NCBI GenBank assembly: GCA_001438335.1
Contig: LIBV01000017.1
Coordinates: forward strand, 1-13,977
Reading direction: 5' to 3'
From: Pelagibacteraceae bacterium BACL5 MAG-120820-bin39
GTDB taxonomy: Bacteria; Pseudomonadota; Alphaproteobacteria; Pelagibacterales; Pelagibacteraceae
Length of the DNA: 13,977 nucleotides
Made by a program: the position numbers and the translations under genes. Each line of letters starts with the position of its first letter. The stretch's first letter is position 1. Below the pieces are notes generated by a model. That model had not been told where the DNA came from. It ran no database searches and saw nothing but the letters and a program-made list of their open reading frames with translations. Shown here piece by piece: positions 1-7,922 of this stretch.

Positions 1-1977
1 AACATGATCTCTTACGTTTTTCGCTTCTCTTTTAGATGCTTCAAATAAAGTTTCATTACCTTGTTTATAATATCTAGGTCGTTTCCATGCGCCAGCATCA
101 GTAAAGACAGCATTATTTTTTTCATGCCAACTGTGCATTGGTGTTTTTCTGGTAGGCATAAACTCCATGCCAATTTCTCTTCCAACAATAGTTCCAATAG
201 TAATAGGTGTAAATGGAGGTCTGAATGTAGTGTGACCTACTTGAGGAACAATTTTTTTTTCAACATTTGCTACTAATTGTAAACCATTTAAATTACTAGT
301 TCTGCCCTGGTCAGTTGCCATTCCAAGAGTAGTATAACGCTTAACATGTTCTATTGATCTATATCCTTCTCTTAAAGCTATCTCGATATCAGATACTGCC
401 ACATCATTTTGGAAATCTACAAATCTTTTATAACTCTTACCTTTTGGTAATGGAGAGCACCAAAACTTATCGTGCGAACTTTGTTTGGCCTCATTAGTGT
501 TAGGTATTTGAATATTTATTTCTTGATTAGTAATTTTTTTTGAAGTTTCTGCCCCAATTTTAAAACCATTTTCTAGAGTTTCTTTTAAATTGAAAGTTCC
601 ATTTGCCGCTCCAATTGAGTGTTCATTTTGTTTTGCTTGATCAGGAACAAATGCATCTATTTTTTCATTAAATTTTAATTTATTCCCCGATTGAGAGGCT
701 AAATGGACTGTAGGTGTCCAAAAACCAGATACACAAATACAATCACATTCTATAGTTTCCGTATTCTCAAAATCAGATTTATCATTATTTAATTTTCCCA
801 CTAAGGCTGATTTTACTTTTTTATATCCGTTTGCAGCAATTACTGCATAGGAAAATTTTATTGAAATATTTAAATTTTTAGCTTCATTTATTAAATCCGA
901 ATTTTGATCTTCTCTAGTATCTAAAATAATGGGATCTACTCCATGTTTTTTAAATTCAATTGCAGTTTCGTAAGCGCTATCATTATTTGTAAAAATTAAA
1001 GGTTTTTTACCAATCAGCACTCCATACACTTTAATATATTCTTTTGCTGCCGCTGATAAAAATACTCCTGGAGTATCATTGTTTCCAAATACTATTGGTC
1101 TTTCAATTGATCCTGTTGATAATAAAACTTCTTTTGCTCTTATGTACCAAAGTCTTTGTCTTGGAGTAAATTTGGATTTTGTTTTTAGATGATCACCAAT
1201 TCTTTCAAACATTACCATCATGTTGTGATCATAATATCCAAAAACTTGAGATCTATTTTTAACAATTACATTAGGCATTTCTTTTAATTCAGAAATTATT
1301 TTTTCTGTCCAAGCTTTGCCTGATAAATTATCAATAGTAACATTGTCAGTTAAAAGTGAACCACCAAATCTTGGTTTATCTTCAGCTAAAATTACTCTTG
1401 CACCATTTTTTGCTGCTGCATAGGCGCTTGCTAGACCTGCAGGACCAGATCCGGTTACTAACAAATCACAGTATTCATACTTATGCTCATATCTTTCATT
1501 ATCTTTTTCAGTTGATGCCACTCCTAGACCAGCTGCTTTTCTAATAAAAGGTTCATAGACTTTATACCAAAAGCTTTTTGGCCACATAAAAGTTTTGTAA
1601 TAAAATCCAGCAGGAAAAAATCTATTAAGTACATTGTTGATTGCTCCAATATCAAATTCAACTGAAGGCCAACAATTCTGACTAGTTGCCGACAAACCCT
1701 CTACTAGTTCAATTTCTGTAGCATTAACATTAGGTTCTGAATAACCGTTAATTGTAACTTGTAATTTTGCATTAGGCTCATCTACACCAGCGCCAAAAAA
1801 ACCTCTGGGTCGGTGATATTTAAAACTTCTACCAACTAAATGAATGCCATTTGCTAATAATGCCGAGGCTAATGTGTCTCCCTCGTAACCTGTATATTTT
1901 TTACCATTAAAATAAAATTCAATCTCTTTGTTTCTATTTAATAAACCTTCATTTGCTAATCTAAATAATTGAGTCAT
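1..1977 (-). CDS. soxA: Sarcosine oxidase alpha subunit SoxA (5' 659 codons, C-terminus beyond left edge)
   Basis: This is the large subunit of heterotetrameric sarcosine oxidase. The complex oxidises sarcosine to glycine, passing the methyl group to tetrahydrofolate as 5,10-methylene-THF and making H2O2. The frame is open without a stop from the ATG at 1975-1977 to base 1, giving 659 of roughly 1000 family residues. The N-terminal third is the ferredoxin-like part with GRSFKYHRPRGFFGAG (about 49-64). A Rossmann dinucleotide-binding core follows, with GSGPAG at about 176-181 and an AEDKPRFGGS stretch after it. A second half carries CDCICVSGFWTPTVHL. The visible end, FRPPFTPITIGTIVGRE then PMHSWHEKN and WKRPRYY, matches the start of the GcvT-like folate-binding domain, most of which lies outside. 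The start overlaps the soxD stop by one base (TAATG), indicating translational coupling. soxG would be expected further left but is not visible. Confidence 0.95.
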   Translation of the reverse strand, partial: MTQLFRLANEGLLNRNKEIEFYFNGKKYTGYEGDTLASALLANGIHLVGRSFKYHRPRGFFGAGVDEPNAKLQVTINGYSEPNVNATEIELVEGLSATSQNCWPSVEFDIGAINNVLNRFFPAGFYYKTFMWPKSFWYKVYEPFIRKAAGLGVASTEKDNERYEHKYEYCDLLVTGSGPAGLASAYAAAKNGARVILAEDKPRFGGSLLTDNVTIDNLSGKAWTEKIISELKEMPNVIVKNRSQVFGYYDHNMMVMFERIGDHLKTKSKFTPRQRLWYIRAKEVLLSTGSIERPIVFGNNDTPGVFLSAAAKEYIKVYGVLIGKKPLIFTNNDSAYETAIEFKKHGVDPIILDTREDQNSDLINEAKNLNISIKFSYAVIAANGYKKVKSALVGKLNNDKSDFENTETIECDCICVSGFWTPTVHLASQSGNKLKFNEKIDAFVPDQAKQNEHSIGAANGTFNLKETLENGFKIGAETSKKITNQEINIQIPNTNEAKQSSHDKFWCSPLPKGKSYKRFVDFQNDVAVSDIEIALREGYRSIEHVKRYTTLGMATDQGRTSNLNGLQLVANVEKKIVPQVGHTTFRPPFTPITIGTIVGREIGMEFMPTRKTPMHSWHEKNNAVFTDAGAWKRPRYYKQGNETLFEASKREAKNVRDHV

Positions 1978-2243
1978 TAAATCTCTTCGTTTAATTTTGC
2001 CGTTTTAAAAATTTCGTGAGTAACGGTATCTCGTTGCGCTCTAAACCATTGTCTACATCCTGAAACATGATGCCAAAGCTCTATGTGCTTACCTCTAGGA
2101 CTTTTTCTTAAATAAACAAAATTATCCCATTCCTGGTCAGAAACTTCTTTGTTTAGCTCAGGTCTCTTAACAGTACCATCTCCACCATAAGCAAATTCTT
2201 TTTGAGCTCTGTCTCCACAGTATGGGCATTTTATATTCAGCAT
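1977..2243 (-). CDS. soxD: Sarcosine oxidase delta subunit SoxD
   Basis: This is the small zinc-binding subunit of heterotetrameric sarcosine oxidase: 88 residues, within the usual range of about 85-105. Four candidate zinc ligands are in the family spacing: Cys6 and Cys9 in IKCPYCG, then His59 and Cys63 in WHHVSGCRQW. The segments AYGGDG and SPRGKHIELWHH are also characteristic. The zinc site is known to be structural in characterised homologues. Its ATG directly follows the soxB stop with no intervening base, and its TAA shares one base with the soxA ATG. The three genes therefore form one tightly coupled unit, fitting subunits needed in equal amounts. Confidence 0.95.
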   Translation of the reverse strand: MLNIKCPYCGDRAQKEFAYGGDGTVKRPELNKEVSDQEWDNFVYLRKSPRGKHIELWHHVSGCRQWFRAQRDTVTHEIFKTAKLNEEI

Positions 2244-3500
2244 TTATGATATCCAAGTTTTGGTCCCAAGACCTTTTTCATCCAGCAAGTATCCTGTCGA
2301 AAACCTACTCAAACTAAAACCAGCATTTAATTCATGAACTCTATCCTGGGCAATTGTATGAGCAAATGTCCATCCAGAAGATGGGACAGATTTAAATCCT
2401 CCGTAACACCAACCACAATTTAAATACAATCCTTCAATATGGGTTTTATCTATTATTGGTGATCCATCCATAGACATATCCATTATACCTCCCCAAGTTC
2501 TTAGCATTTTTAGACGACTTAAGAATGGAAATAAAGCAACACCACCTGTTAACACATGTTGTATGGTAGGTAAGTTTCCTTTTTGAGCATAACTATTATA
2601 CCCATCAAGATCACCGCCCATAACCATTTCACCTTTATCAGACTGACTAATATAAAAATGTCCAGCACCAAAAGTTACCACTCCATCTAAAACCGGTTTA
2701 ACAGGTTCAGAAACGCAAGCTTGAAGAAGATGAGTTTCTACTGGAAGAGTCATATTTAATTTTTCAGCTAAAACATTTGTGCTACCAGCTACACAGAGGC
2801 CAATTTTTTTTGTTTTAATATCTCCTCTTGATGTTCTTACACCTGTAATTTTTCCAGCTGTCACATCGAATCCTGTAACTTCACAATTTTGTATTATATC
2901 AACTCCCATTGAGTCCGCTTGACGTGCGTAACCCCAAGCCACTGCATCATGTCGAGCAGTACCTGCACTTGGTTGAGCTAGTCCACCAAAGATTGGGTAT
3001 CGTACATCATCAGAAAAATCTGCCATCGGAATAATTTTTTTAATTTCTTCTCTATTTAAAAGTACAGCATCAATTCCATTCAATCTCATAGAGTTTCCTC
3101 TACGTGCGTATGCATTCATTTGAGCATCTGAATGAGCTAAATTTATTATTCCTCTTGGTGAAAACATGACATTAAAATTTAATTCCTGACTCATGTTTCT
3201 CCATAAATTCATTCCAAACTCATTGAATCTTGCATTCTCATCATACATAAAATTAGATCTAATAATTGTAGTATTCCTTCCAATATTTCCCCCACCAATC
3301 CAACCTTTTTCAATAATAGCTACATTGGTAATTTTATGTTCTTTTGCCAAATAATAAGCAGTAGCAAGACCATGGCCACCACCTCCTATAATAACTACAT
3401 CGTATTCTTTTTTTGGAACTGGATCTTTCCATGCTAAATCCCAATTTTGATGATTGGAGAAAGCATTTTTTATTAGACTGAGAATTGAATACTTTTGCAT
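2244..3500 (-). CDS. soxB: Sarcosine oxidase beta subunit SoxB
   Basis: This is the catalytic FAD-dependent beta subunit of sarcosine oxidase, of the DAO/glycine oxidase fold; its 418 aa match the usual length of about 405-420. The FAD-binding dinucleotide motif is DVVIIGGGGHGLATAYYLAK (about 34-53), followed by the acidic residue of AIIEKGW. The motif TARHDAVAWGYARQ contains His184. By family knowledge the histidine of this ARHDAVAW motif carries the covalent FMN at the alpha/beta interface; here it is inferred from motif position. The C-terminal YLNCGWCYGGFKSVPSSG is the typical flavin-site loop. It is the first gene of the soxBDA unit, transcribed away from fhs. The chosen ATG at 3498-3500 has no clear Shine-Dalgarno sequence, but the protein begins at the expected distance from the FAD motif. 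Confidence 0.95.
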   Translation of the reverse strand: MQKYSILSLIKNAFSNHQNWDLAWKDPVPKKEYDVVIIGGGGHGLATAYYLAKEHKITNVAIIEKGWIGGGNIGRNTTIIRSNFMYDENARFNEFGMNLWRNMSQELNFNVMFSPRGIINLAHSDAQMNAYARRGNSMRLNGIDAVLLNREEIKKIIPMADFSDDVRYPIFGGLAQPSAGTARHDAVAWGYARQADSMGVDIIQNCEVTGFDVTAGKITGVRTSRGDIKTKKIGLCVAGSTNVLAEKLNMTLPVETHLLQACVSEPVKPVLDGVVTFGAGHFYISQSDKGEMVMGGDLDGYNSYAQKGNLPTIQHVLTGGVALFPFLSRLKMLRTWGGIMDMSMDGSPIIDKTHIEGLYLNCGWCYGGFKSVPSSGWTFAHTIAQDRVHELNAGFSLSRFSTGYLLDEKGLGTKTWIS

Positions 3501-3625
3501 GGAATAATTTTATAATAAACTATGTAAATAGTTCTTATTTTTTTTATATATAATTTTTAGAAGTTTCAAAAATTTAAAAAAAGAGATATTAATCGTTCAA
3601 ATTTAATAAACTAACAAAGGACATT
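3501..3625. promoter_or_regulatory. Divergent promoter region between soxB and fhs
   Basis: This 125-bp, almost pure A/T region separates the divergent soxBDA and fhs genes, so it must hold promoters for both unless one lies inside a gene. On the plus strand a perfect TATAAT lies at 3549-3554, without a convincing -35. On the minus strand TTGAAA (complement of 3564-3569) and TATAAA (complement of 3543-3548) are separated by 15 bp, which is short. The two candidate -10 boxes are adjacent. AT-rich DNA yields such matches by chance, so exact boxes are weakly supported. No hairpin or riboswitch-like structure was seen. Confidence 0.4.
3616..3621 (+). promoter_or_regulatory. Ribosome binding site of fhs
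   Basis: AAAGGA lies four bases before the ATG at 3626. It is a reasonable Shine-Dalgarno match in a window where most starts have none, and it supports the chosen fhs start. Confidence 0.6.
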
Positions 3626-5311
3626 ATGAGCGAAGTTAAATCAGATATTCAGATAGCTAGAGAAGCACAAATGCAACCAATAAAAGACATATTGGCTAAA
3701 GTTAACGTGCCTGATGAAAGCTCTGCTTTTAGTCCTATGGGCAGACATATAGCTAAGATTAATTTAGAATACCTAGATACTTTAAAAGATAAACCTGATG
3801 GTAAGCTAATATTAGTTACAGCAATAACTCCAACTCCTGCTGGAGAAGGCAAAACCACGACATCTGTAGGTTTAAATGATGGTTTAAATAAAATTGGAAA
3901 AAAATCTATAGTATGTTTAAGAGAACCAAGTTTAGGTCCTTCTTTTGGTATGAAAGGTGGAGCTGCTGGAGGTGGTTATGCACAAGTTGTTCCTATGGAA
4001 CAAATTAATTTACATTTCACTGGAGACTTTCATGCAATAACCTCTGCTCACAACTTATTGTCGGCTTTAATCGATAATCATATTTATTGGGGCAACAAGT
4101 TAAACATCGATGTTAGAAGAATTGTTTGGAGAAGAGTAATGGATATGAATGACAGAGCTCTAAGATCAATTAATGTAAATTTAGGTGGCGTAGCCAATGG
4201 TTTTCCTAGAGAGGATGGCTTTGATATAACTGTAGCTTCAGAAATCATGGCGATTTTTTGCTTAGCAAATAGTATTGAAGATTTAGAAAAAAGAATTGGA
4301 AATATAACAGTAGCTTACACAAGAGATAAACAACCAATTTTTGCAAAAGATCTAAATGCTCATGGTCCTATGACTGTTTTATTAAAAGATGCGTTAAGAC
4401 CTAATATAACCCAAACTTTAGAAAATAATCCTGCCATTATTCATGGAGGTCCTTTTGCAAATATCGCTCATGGATGTAATTCTGTAATTGCCACAAAAGC
4501 TGGTTTAAAATTAGCTGATTACGTTGTCACTGAGGCAGGATTTGGAGCTGATCTTGGTGCTGAAAAATTTTTAGATATAAAATGTAGAAAATCAAATCTT
4601 AAACCAAGTTGTGTAGTGATAGTTGCAACAATTCGTGCTTTAAAAATGCACGGAGGTTTAGCTAAAGATGAGTTAAAAAATGAGAATTTAGAGGCTCTTA
4701 AAAAAGGGTTAGTAAATTTAGAGAGACATATTGAGAATATTAAAAAATTTGGTCTGCCAGTTGCAGTAGCTGTAAACCATTTTATTGCAGATACAGATAA
4801 AGAAGTTAATGAGTTAATAAATTCATGTAATAAATTAGGTGTAAAAGCTACTTTGTGTATGCATTGGGCAAATGGTGGAGAAGGAACAAAAGATTTAGCT
4901 TCACATGTTGTTGAATTAATTGATAAAGAAAAAGCTAATTTTAAATTCTTGTACGAAGATAAAACTAAATTATTTGAAAAAGTTGAAACCGTAGCTAAAG
5001 AAATTTATAGAGCAAGCGAAGTAATTGCAGATTCTAAAGTAAGAGCTCAATTAAAGGGATTTGAAGATCAAGGTTATGGAAATCTACCTATATGCATTGC
5101 TAAAACACAGTATAGTTTTTCAACAGATCCTAGTTTAAAAGGTGCACCCACAGGACACGTTTTGCCAATAAGAGAAGTTAGATTGTCATCTGGTGCTGAA
5201 TTTATTGTTGTAATCTGTGGAGAGATAATGACTATGCCAGGCTTACCTCGAGTACCGGCAGCCGACTCTATAAAATTAAATGACAAAGGTGAAATAGAGG
5301 GATTGTTCTAA
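3626..5311 (+). CDS. fhs: Formate-tetrahydrofolate ligase (10-formyl-THF synthetase)
   Basis: This cytoplasmic enzyme (EC 6.3.4.3) interconverts formate + ATP + THF and 10-formyl-THF + ADP + Pi. The length of 561 aa is normal for the family (about 555-560). The P-loop-like nucleotide site is TPTPAGEGKTTT (about 68-79). The family hallmark EPSLGPSFGMKGGAAGGG (about 100-117) and the block LHFTGDFHAITSAHNLLSA (about 129-147) are intact, as are HGGPFANIAHGCNS and the C-terminal EIMTMPGLPRVPAA. In C1-oxidising marine bacteria the enzyme can run toward formate, making ATP from the methylene-THF released by sarcosine oxidase, whose genes are divergently adjacent. Direction cannot be read from the sequence. 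No truncation or frameshift is visible. Confidence 0.97.
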   Translation: MSEVKSDIQIAREAQMQPIKDILAKVNVPDESSAFSPMGRHIAKINLEYLDTLKDKPDGKLILVTAITPTPAGEGKTTTSVGLNDGLNKIGKKSIVCLREPSLGPSFGMKGGAAGGGYAQVVPMEQINLHFTGDFHAITSAHNLLSALIDNHIYWGNKLNIDVRRIVWRRVMDMNDRALRSINVNLGGVANGFPREDGFDITVASEIMAIFCLANSIEDLEKRIGNITVAYTRDKQPIFAKDLNAHGPMTVLLKDALRPNITQTLENNPAIIHGGPFANIAHGCNSVIATKAGLKLADYVVTEAGFGADLGAEKFLDIKCRKSNLKPSCVVIVATIRALKMHGGLAKDELKNENLEALKKGLVNLERHIENIKKFGLPVAVAVNHFIADTDKEVNELINSCNKLGVKATLCMHWANGGEGTKDLASHVVELIDKEKANFKFLYEDKTKLFEKVETVAKEIYRASEVIADSKVRAQLKGFEDQGYGNLPICIAKTQYSFSTDPSLKGAPTGHVLPIREVRLSSGAEFIVVICGEIMTMPGLPRVPAADSIKLNDKGEIEGLF

Positions 5312-5403
5312 ACTATTATAACAATACAACCTTTAAATTATAAATTTTTTTCTTTTAAATAAGAGTTTTTTATTAGTAATATCTATTTATAAATAATTAA
5401 AAT

Positions 5404-5407
5404 GGAG
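5404..5407 (+). promoter_or_regulatory. Ribosome binding site of tmm
   Basis: GGAG (within TGGAGAT) lies eight bases before the ATG at 5416 and supports that start. The rest of the 104-bp gap after fhs is A/T-rich without a clear promoter or terminator, so tmm may be read from the fhs promoter or from its own. Confidence 0.6.
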
Positions 5408-5415
5408 ATTATCTA

Positions 5416-6747
5416 ATGACAAAAATTGCAATTATAGGTGCCGGTCCATGCGGACTTTCAATGCTTAGAGCTTTTGATCAAGCTGAAAAAAAAGGTGAAA
5501 AAATTCCTGAAGTAGTTTGTTTTGAAAAACAAGCAGATTGGGGTGGATTGTGGAACTATAGTTGGAGAACTGGATCGGATCAGTATGGAGACCCTGTTCC
5601 TAATAGTATGTATAGATATCTTTGGTCGAATGGGCCAAAAGAATGCCTTGAGTTTGCAGACTATTCATTTGATGAACATTTTGGAAAACCAATTCCATCA
5701 TTTCCACCTCGTGCAGTGTTGTATGATTATATTCTTGGAAGAGTTAGTAAAGGGAATATTAAAAATAAAATTAAATTTAATACAAAAGTAACTAGTGTTG
5801 TTTTTAAAAATGATAAGTTTGAAATTAGTTACTTAGATAAAACTAGTGATGCTACTTCAAAAGATAACTTTGACTATATAGTTGTTGCTTCAGGTCATTT
5901 TTCAGTACCTTTTATACCAGAGTATGAGGGAATGAGCTCTTTTCCAGGCAGAATTTTACACTCCCATGACTTTAGAGATGCTGAAGAGTTTAGAGGAAAA
6001 AATGTTATTGTTTTAGGAAGCAGTTATTCTGCAGAAGATATTGCTCTACAGTGTCATAAATATGGAGCTAACAGTGTAACAATTGGTTATCGACATAACC
6101 CAATGGGATTCAAATGGCCAAAAGGAATGAAAGAAGTTCATTATCTTGATAGATTGGATGGTAAGAAAGCAATCTTTAAAGATGGTACTGAACAAGATGC
6201 TGATGCAATAATTCTTTGCACTGGTTATTTGCACCACTTTCCATTTATAGATGAAAATTTGAGGTTAAAGACTAGAAATAGATTATACCCACCAAAATTA
6301 TATAAAGGTGTAGTCTGGCAAGACAATCAAAAACTTATTTATCTTGGTATGCAAGATCAGTTTCATACTTTTAATATGTTTGATTGCCAAGCTTGGTTTG
6401 CAAGAGATGTCATCATGGGGAAAATTAAACTTCCAAATAGTGATGAAATTAGCAAAGATATTAACAAATGGGTGGCAATGGAAGAAAAGCTTGAAAATCC
6501 TGATCAAATGATTGATTTCCAAACTGAATATACCAAAGAGCTTCATGAAACGTCTGATTATCCAAAAATTGATTTTGAATTGATAAGAAAACATTTCAAA
6601 GAATGGGAACATCATAAGGTTGAAAATATTCTAACATATAGGAATAAATCTTTTTCTTCTCCAGTTACCGGATCTGTTGGGCCTATTCATCATACACCAT
6701 GGTCTGAGGCAATGGATGACTCTTTAAAAACTTTTTTAAATAAATAA
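5416..6747 (+). CDS. tmm: Trimethylamine monooxygenase (bacterial flavin-containing monooxygenase)
   Basis: Tmm uses FAD, NADPH and O2 to oxidise trimethylamine to trimethylamine N-oxide; characterised homologues also act on other methylated amines and on dimethyl sulfide. The 443 aa match bacterial Tmm. The FAD motif is IGAGPCG at about 7-13. The FMO fingerprint FxGxxxHxxxF is complete as FPGRILHSHDF at about 176-186, and the NADPH motif VLGSSYSAEDIA is at about 199-210. Tyr204 in GSSYSA aligns by motif with the active-site tyrosine discussed for characterised Tmm (inference). The aromatic-rich GGLWNYSW and MYRYLWSNGPKE segments are typical of this subgroup. The context supports Tmm over a generic FMO, since a TMAO/betaine-type ABC transporter is convergent nearby. 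The gene ends five bases before a hairpin. Confidence 0.93.
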   Translation: MTKIAIIGAGPCGLSMLRAFDQAEKKGEKIPEVVCFEKQADWGGLWNYSWRTGSDQYGDPVPNSMYRYLWSNGPKECLEFADYSFDEHFGKPIPSFPPRAVLYDYILGRVSKGNIKNKIKFNTKVTSVVFKNDKFEISYLDKTSDATSKDNFDYIVVASGHFSVPFIPEYEGMSSFPGRILHSHDFRDAEEFRGKNVIVLGSSYSAEDIALQCHKYGANSVTIGYRHNPMGFKWPKGMKEVHYLDRLDGKKAIFKDGTEQDADAIILCTGYLHHFPFIDENLRLKTRNRLYPPKLYKGVVWQDNQKLIYLGMQDQFHTFNMFDCQAWFARDVIMGKIKLPNSDEISKDINKWVAMEEKLENPDQMIDFQTEYTKELHETSDYPKIDFELIRKHFKEWEHHKVENILTYRNKSFSSPVTGSVGPIHHTPWSEAMDDSLKTFLNK

Positions 6748-6752
6748 AGTTG

Positions 6753-6785
6753 TTTGGCTGCTTTCAATTGATGGGAGCAGCCAAA
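6753..6785. terminator. Hairpin between convergent tmm and the 54-aa ORF, candidate bidirectional terminator
   Basis: A perfect 10-bp inverted repeat, TTTGGCTGCT (6753-6762) and AGCAGCCAAA (6776-6785), encloses 13 bases. Two wobble pairs, one C-G pair and one A-T pair can extend the stem inward, leaving a loop of about five bases. It sits in the 46-bp gap between the stop codons of two convergent genes, where a shared terminator is expected. The flanks are A/T-rich, but neither strand has an immediate uninterrupted U-tract: the plus-strand RNA becomes U-rich only after about 12 bases. Efficiency as a classic intrinsic terminator is therefore uncertain. The loop also contains CAATTG. Confidence 0.6.
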
Positions 6786-6793
6786 AATACTGA

Positions 6794-6958
6794 TTAGTTT
6801 TCTTTTATAAAGTAAGGTATTAAAAATACAAAACAGGCTATTAAGAAAAAAATACTGCCAAACATTGCCCAAAAACTTCCAATACTAGAGATAATAAAAC
6901 CGATTGCTGAAATAATAAATAGTACCCACCCAACTATATTACAAATTTTATTTACCAT
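6794..6958 (-). CDS. Small hydrophobic membrane protein, 54 aa, unrecognised
   Basis: This short ORF begins MVNKICNIVGWVLFIISAIG, continues through two very hydrophobic stretches (about 9-25 and 31-50), and ends PYFIKEN before a TAA. It looks like a two-helix inner-membrane miniprotein with a small Gly/Ser turn (SSIGS) between the helices. The ATG lies inside the 3' end of gpsA: the last seven bases, ATGGTAA, are shared by both genes in different frames, so translation is probably coupled to gpsA. Without it, 6786-6951 would be empty between convergent genes, in a genome where gaps are short. No family is recognised. Evidence is the hydrophobic pattern, operon position and overlap only; no Shine-Dalgarno sequence is obvious. 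Confidence 0.7.
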   Translation of the reverse strand: MVNKICNIVGWVLFIISAIGFIISSIGSFWAMFGSIFFLIACFVFLIPYFIKEN

Positions 6959-7914
6959 CTTATATTAAGTTTTGCATTATTTAAAATTGCCTTCAACAAA
7001 TCTACCATCAATGGAATTTTTTTATTATCAATTTTTTTTAAGATATAGTGACCAATTTCAAAAGCTAATTCTGCTCCCTCAATAGTATCATTTAGCATAA
7101 ATTTTTTTTTAGCGTTTTTAAATGTAAAACCTTTTCCTAAAAAATAACCCATCTTACTATTTCGTCCACCTACAGCACTCACATAAAGATCTCCTATTCC
7201 AGCAAGTCCATAAACTGTCTCTTCCCGTCCTTTAAAAAATTTAGTCAAATAAACCATTTCAGAAATTGATTTATTAAAAATAGTTGAAGCAGTATTTGCA
7301 CCTTCCCCAGCACCTATCAACATAGAATAAATATTTTTAATTGCCGAACATATTTCTACACCCCTAACATCTGTAGAATATTCAGTTTTATAATATTTTG
7401 TTGAGATTAATTTTCCAATAGATTTTGCAATTTTAATATTTTTATTTGCTATAACAGTGCTTGATTTTATTTTTCTTACTAACTCACCAGCTAAACATGG
7501 GCCCTTCAGAACTGAAATATTCAATTTTTTATTTCCTTGATTTAAAACTTCAGACATTGTGATAATTTTTTTTGTATTTTTATCAAATTTAAGACCTTTG
7601 GTTAAAATCAAAATATTTGTATTGTATTTTAATTGTTTTATATTTTTTCTGACCCATTCAATTCCCATTGAACCTACAGCTATAGTAACTAAATCCCATT
7701 TTTGACTTAAAATTTCACTTGTAAATTTTTTTATATTTAATTTTTTTGGAAGTCTTATCTTTAATGCTGGATGAAAATTTTTATTTTCAATTAATTTTTT
7801 AACTAATTGATTATTATAAGGCTCACATAAAGTAACATTATTTTTATTATCTAAGCATGGAATTGAAAAAGCTGCGCCCATTGCACCTGCACCTATAATC
7901 AAAATTTTTTTCAT
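6952..7914 (-). CDS. gpsA: Glycerol-3-phosphate dehydrogenase [NAD(P)+], GpsA family
   Basis: The family interconverts glycerol 3-phosphate and dihydroxyacetone phosphate with NAD(P)(H) in the cytoplasm. The 320 aa are slightly short for GpsA (about 325-340). Visible motifs are the Rossmann GAGAMG (8-13), LTKGL with Lys106, LKGPCLAGE (137-144), AIKNIYS with the probable catalytic Lys193, the block GAGEGANTASTIF, GLAGIGDLYV with Asp242, GGRNSKMG with Arg251-Asn252, and the C-terminal EGAELAFEIG. The usual SRN of the substrate loop is GRN here, and GPC replaces the common GPS or GPN, so this is a divergent member. It starts eight bases after glpK ends. That context suggests it may oxidise the glycerol 3-phosphate made by GlpK rather than only serve lipid synthesis (inference). 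Lysine content is very high, 47 of 320 residues. Confidence 0.88.
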   Translation of the reverse strand: MKKILIIGAGAMGAAFSIPCLDNKNNVTLCEPYNNQLVKKLIENKNFHPALKIRLPKKLNIKKFTSEILSQKWDLVTIAVGSMGIEWVRKNIKQLKYNTNILILTKGLKFDKNTKKIITMSEVLNQGNKKLNISVLKGPCLAGELVRKIKSSTVIANKNIKIAKSIGKLISTKYYKTEYSTDVRGVEICSAIKNIYSMLIGAGEGANTASTIFNKSISEMVYLTKFFKGREETVYGLAGIGDLYVSAVGGRNSKMGYFLGKGFTFKNAKKKFMLNDTIEGAELAFEIGHYILKKIDNKKIPLMVDLLKAILNNAKLNIRW

Positions 7915-7922
7915 AGTTTAAA

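Noticed and set aside
12..276. Overlapping open frames on both strands near the left edge (12-197 minus, 61-276 plus)
   Set aside because: Both are inside the uninterrupted soxA frame, which has strong family motifs; their translations show no recognisable domain.
1356..1544. Leucine/histidine-rich plus-strand frame of 62 aa
   Set aside because: It is antisense to the Rossmann core of soxA and its composition is what antisense of AT-rich coding DNA gives.
5332..5352. Possible terminator after fhs (AT-only inverted repeat with T-run)
   Set aside because: The stem is only about five A/T pairs, too weak to distinguish from chance in such AT-rich DNA.
5312..5415. Possible riboswitch (for example glycine) before tmm
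   Set aside because: The gap is 104 bp, nearly all A/T, without conserved G/C blocks or paired helices of a known riboswitch.
6046..6872. Minus-strand frames (6046-6237, 6298-6615, 6690-6872) opposite the end of tmm
   Set aside because: They are antisense to intact tmm or cross the tmm stop and hairpin; the 54-aa frame at 6794-6958 explains the non-tmm part better.
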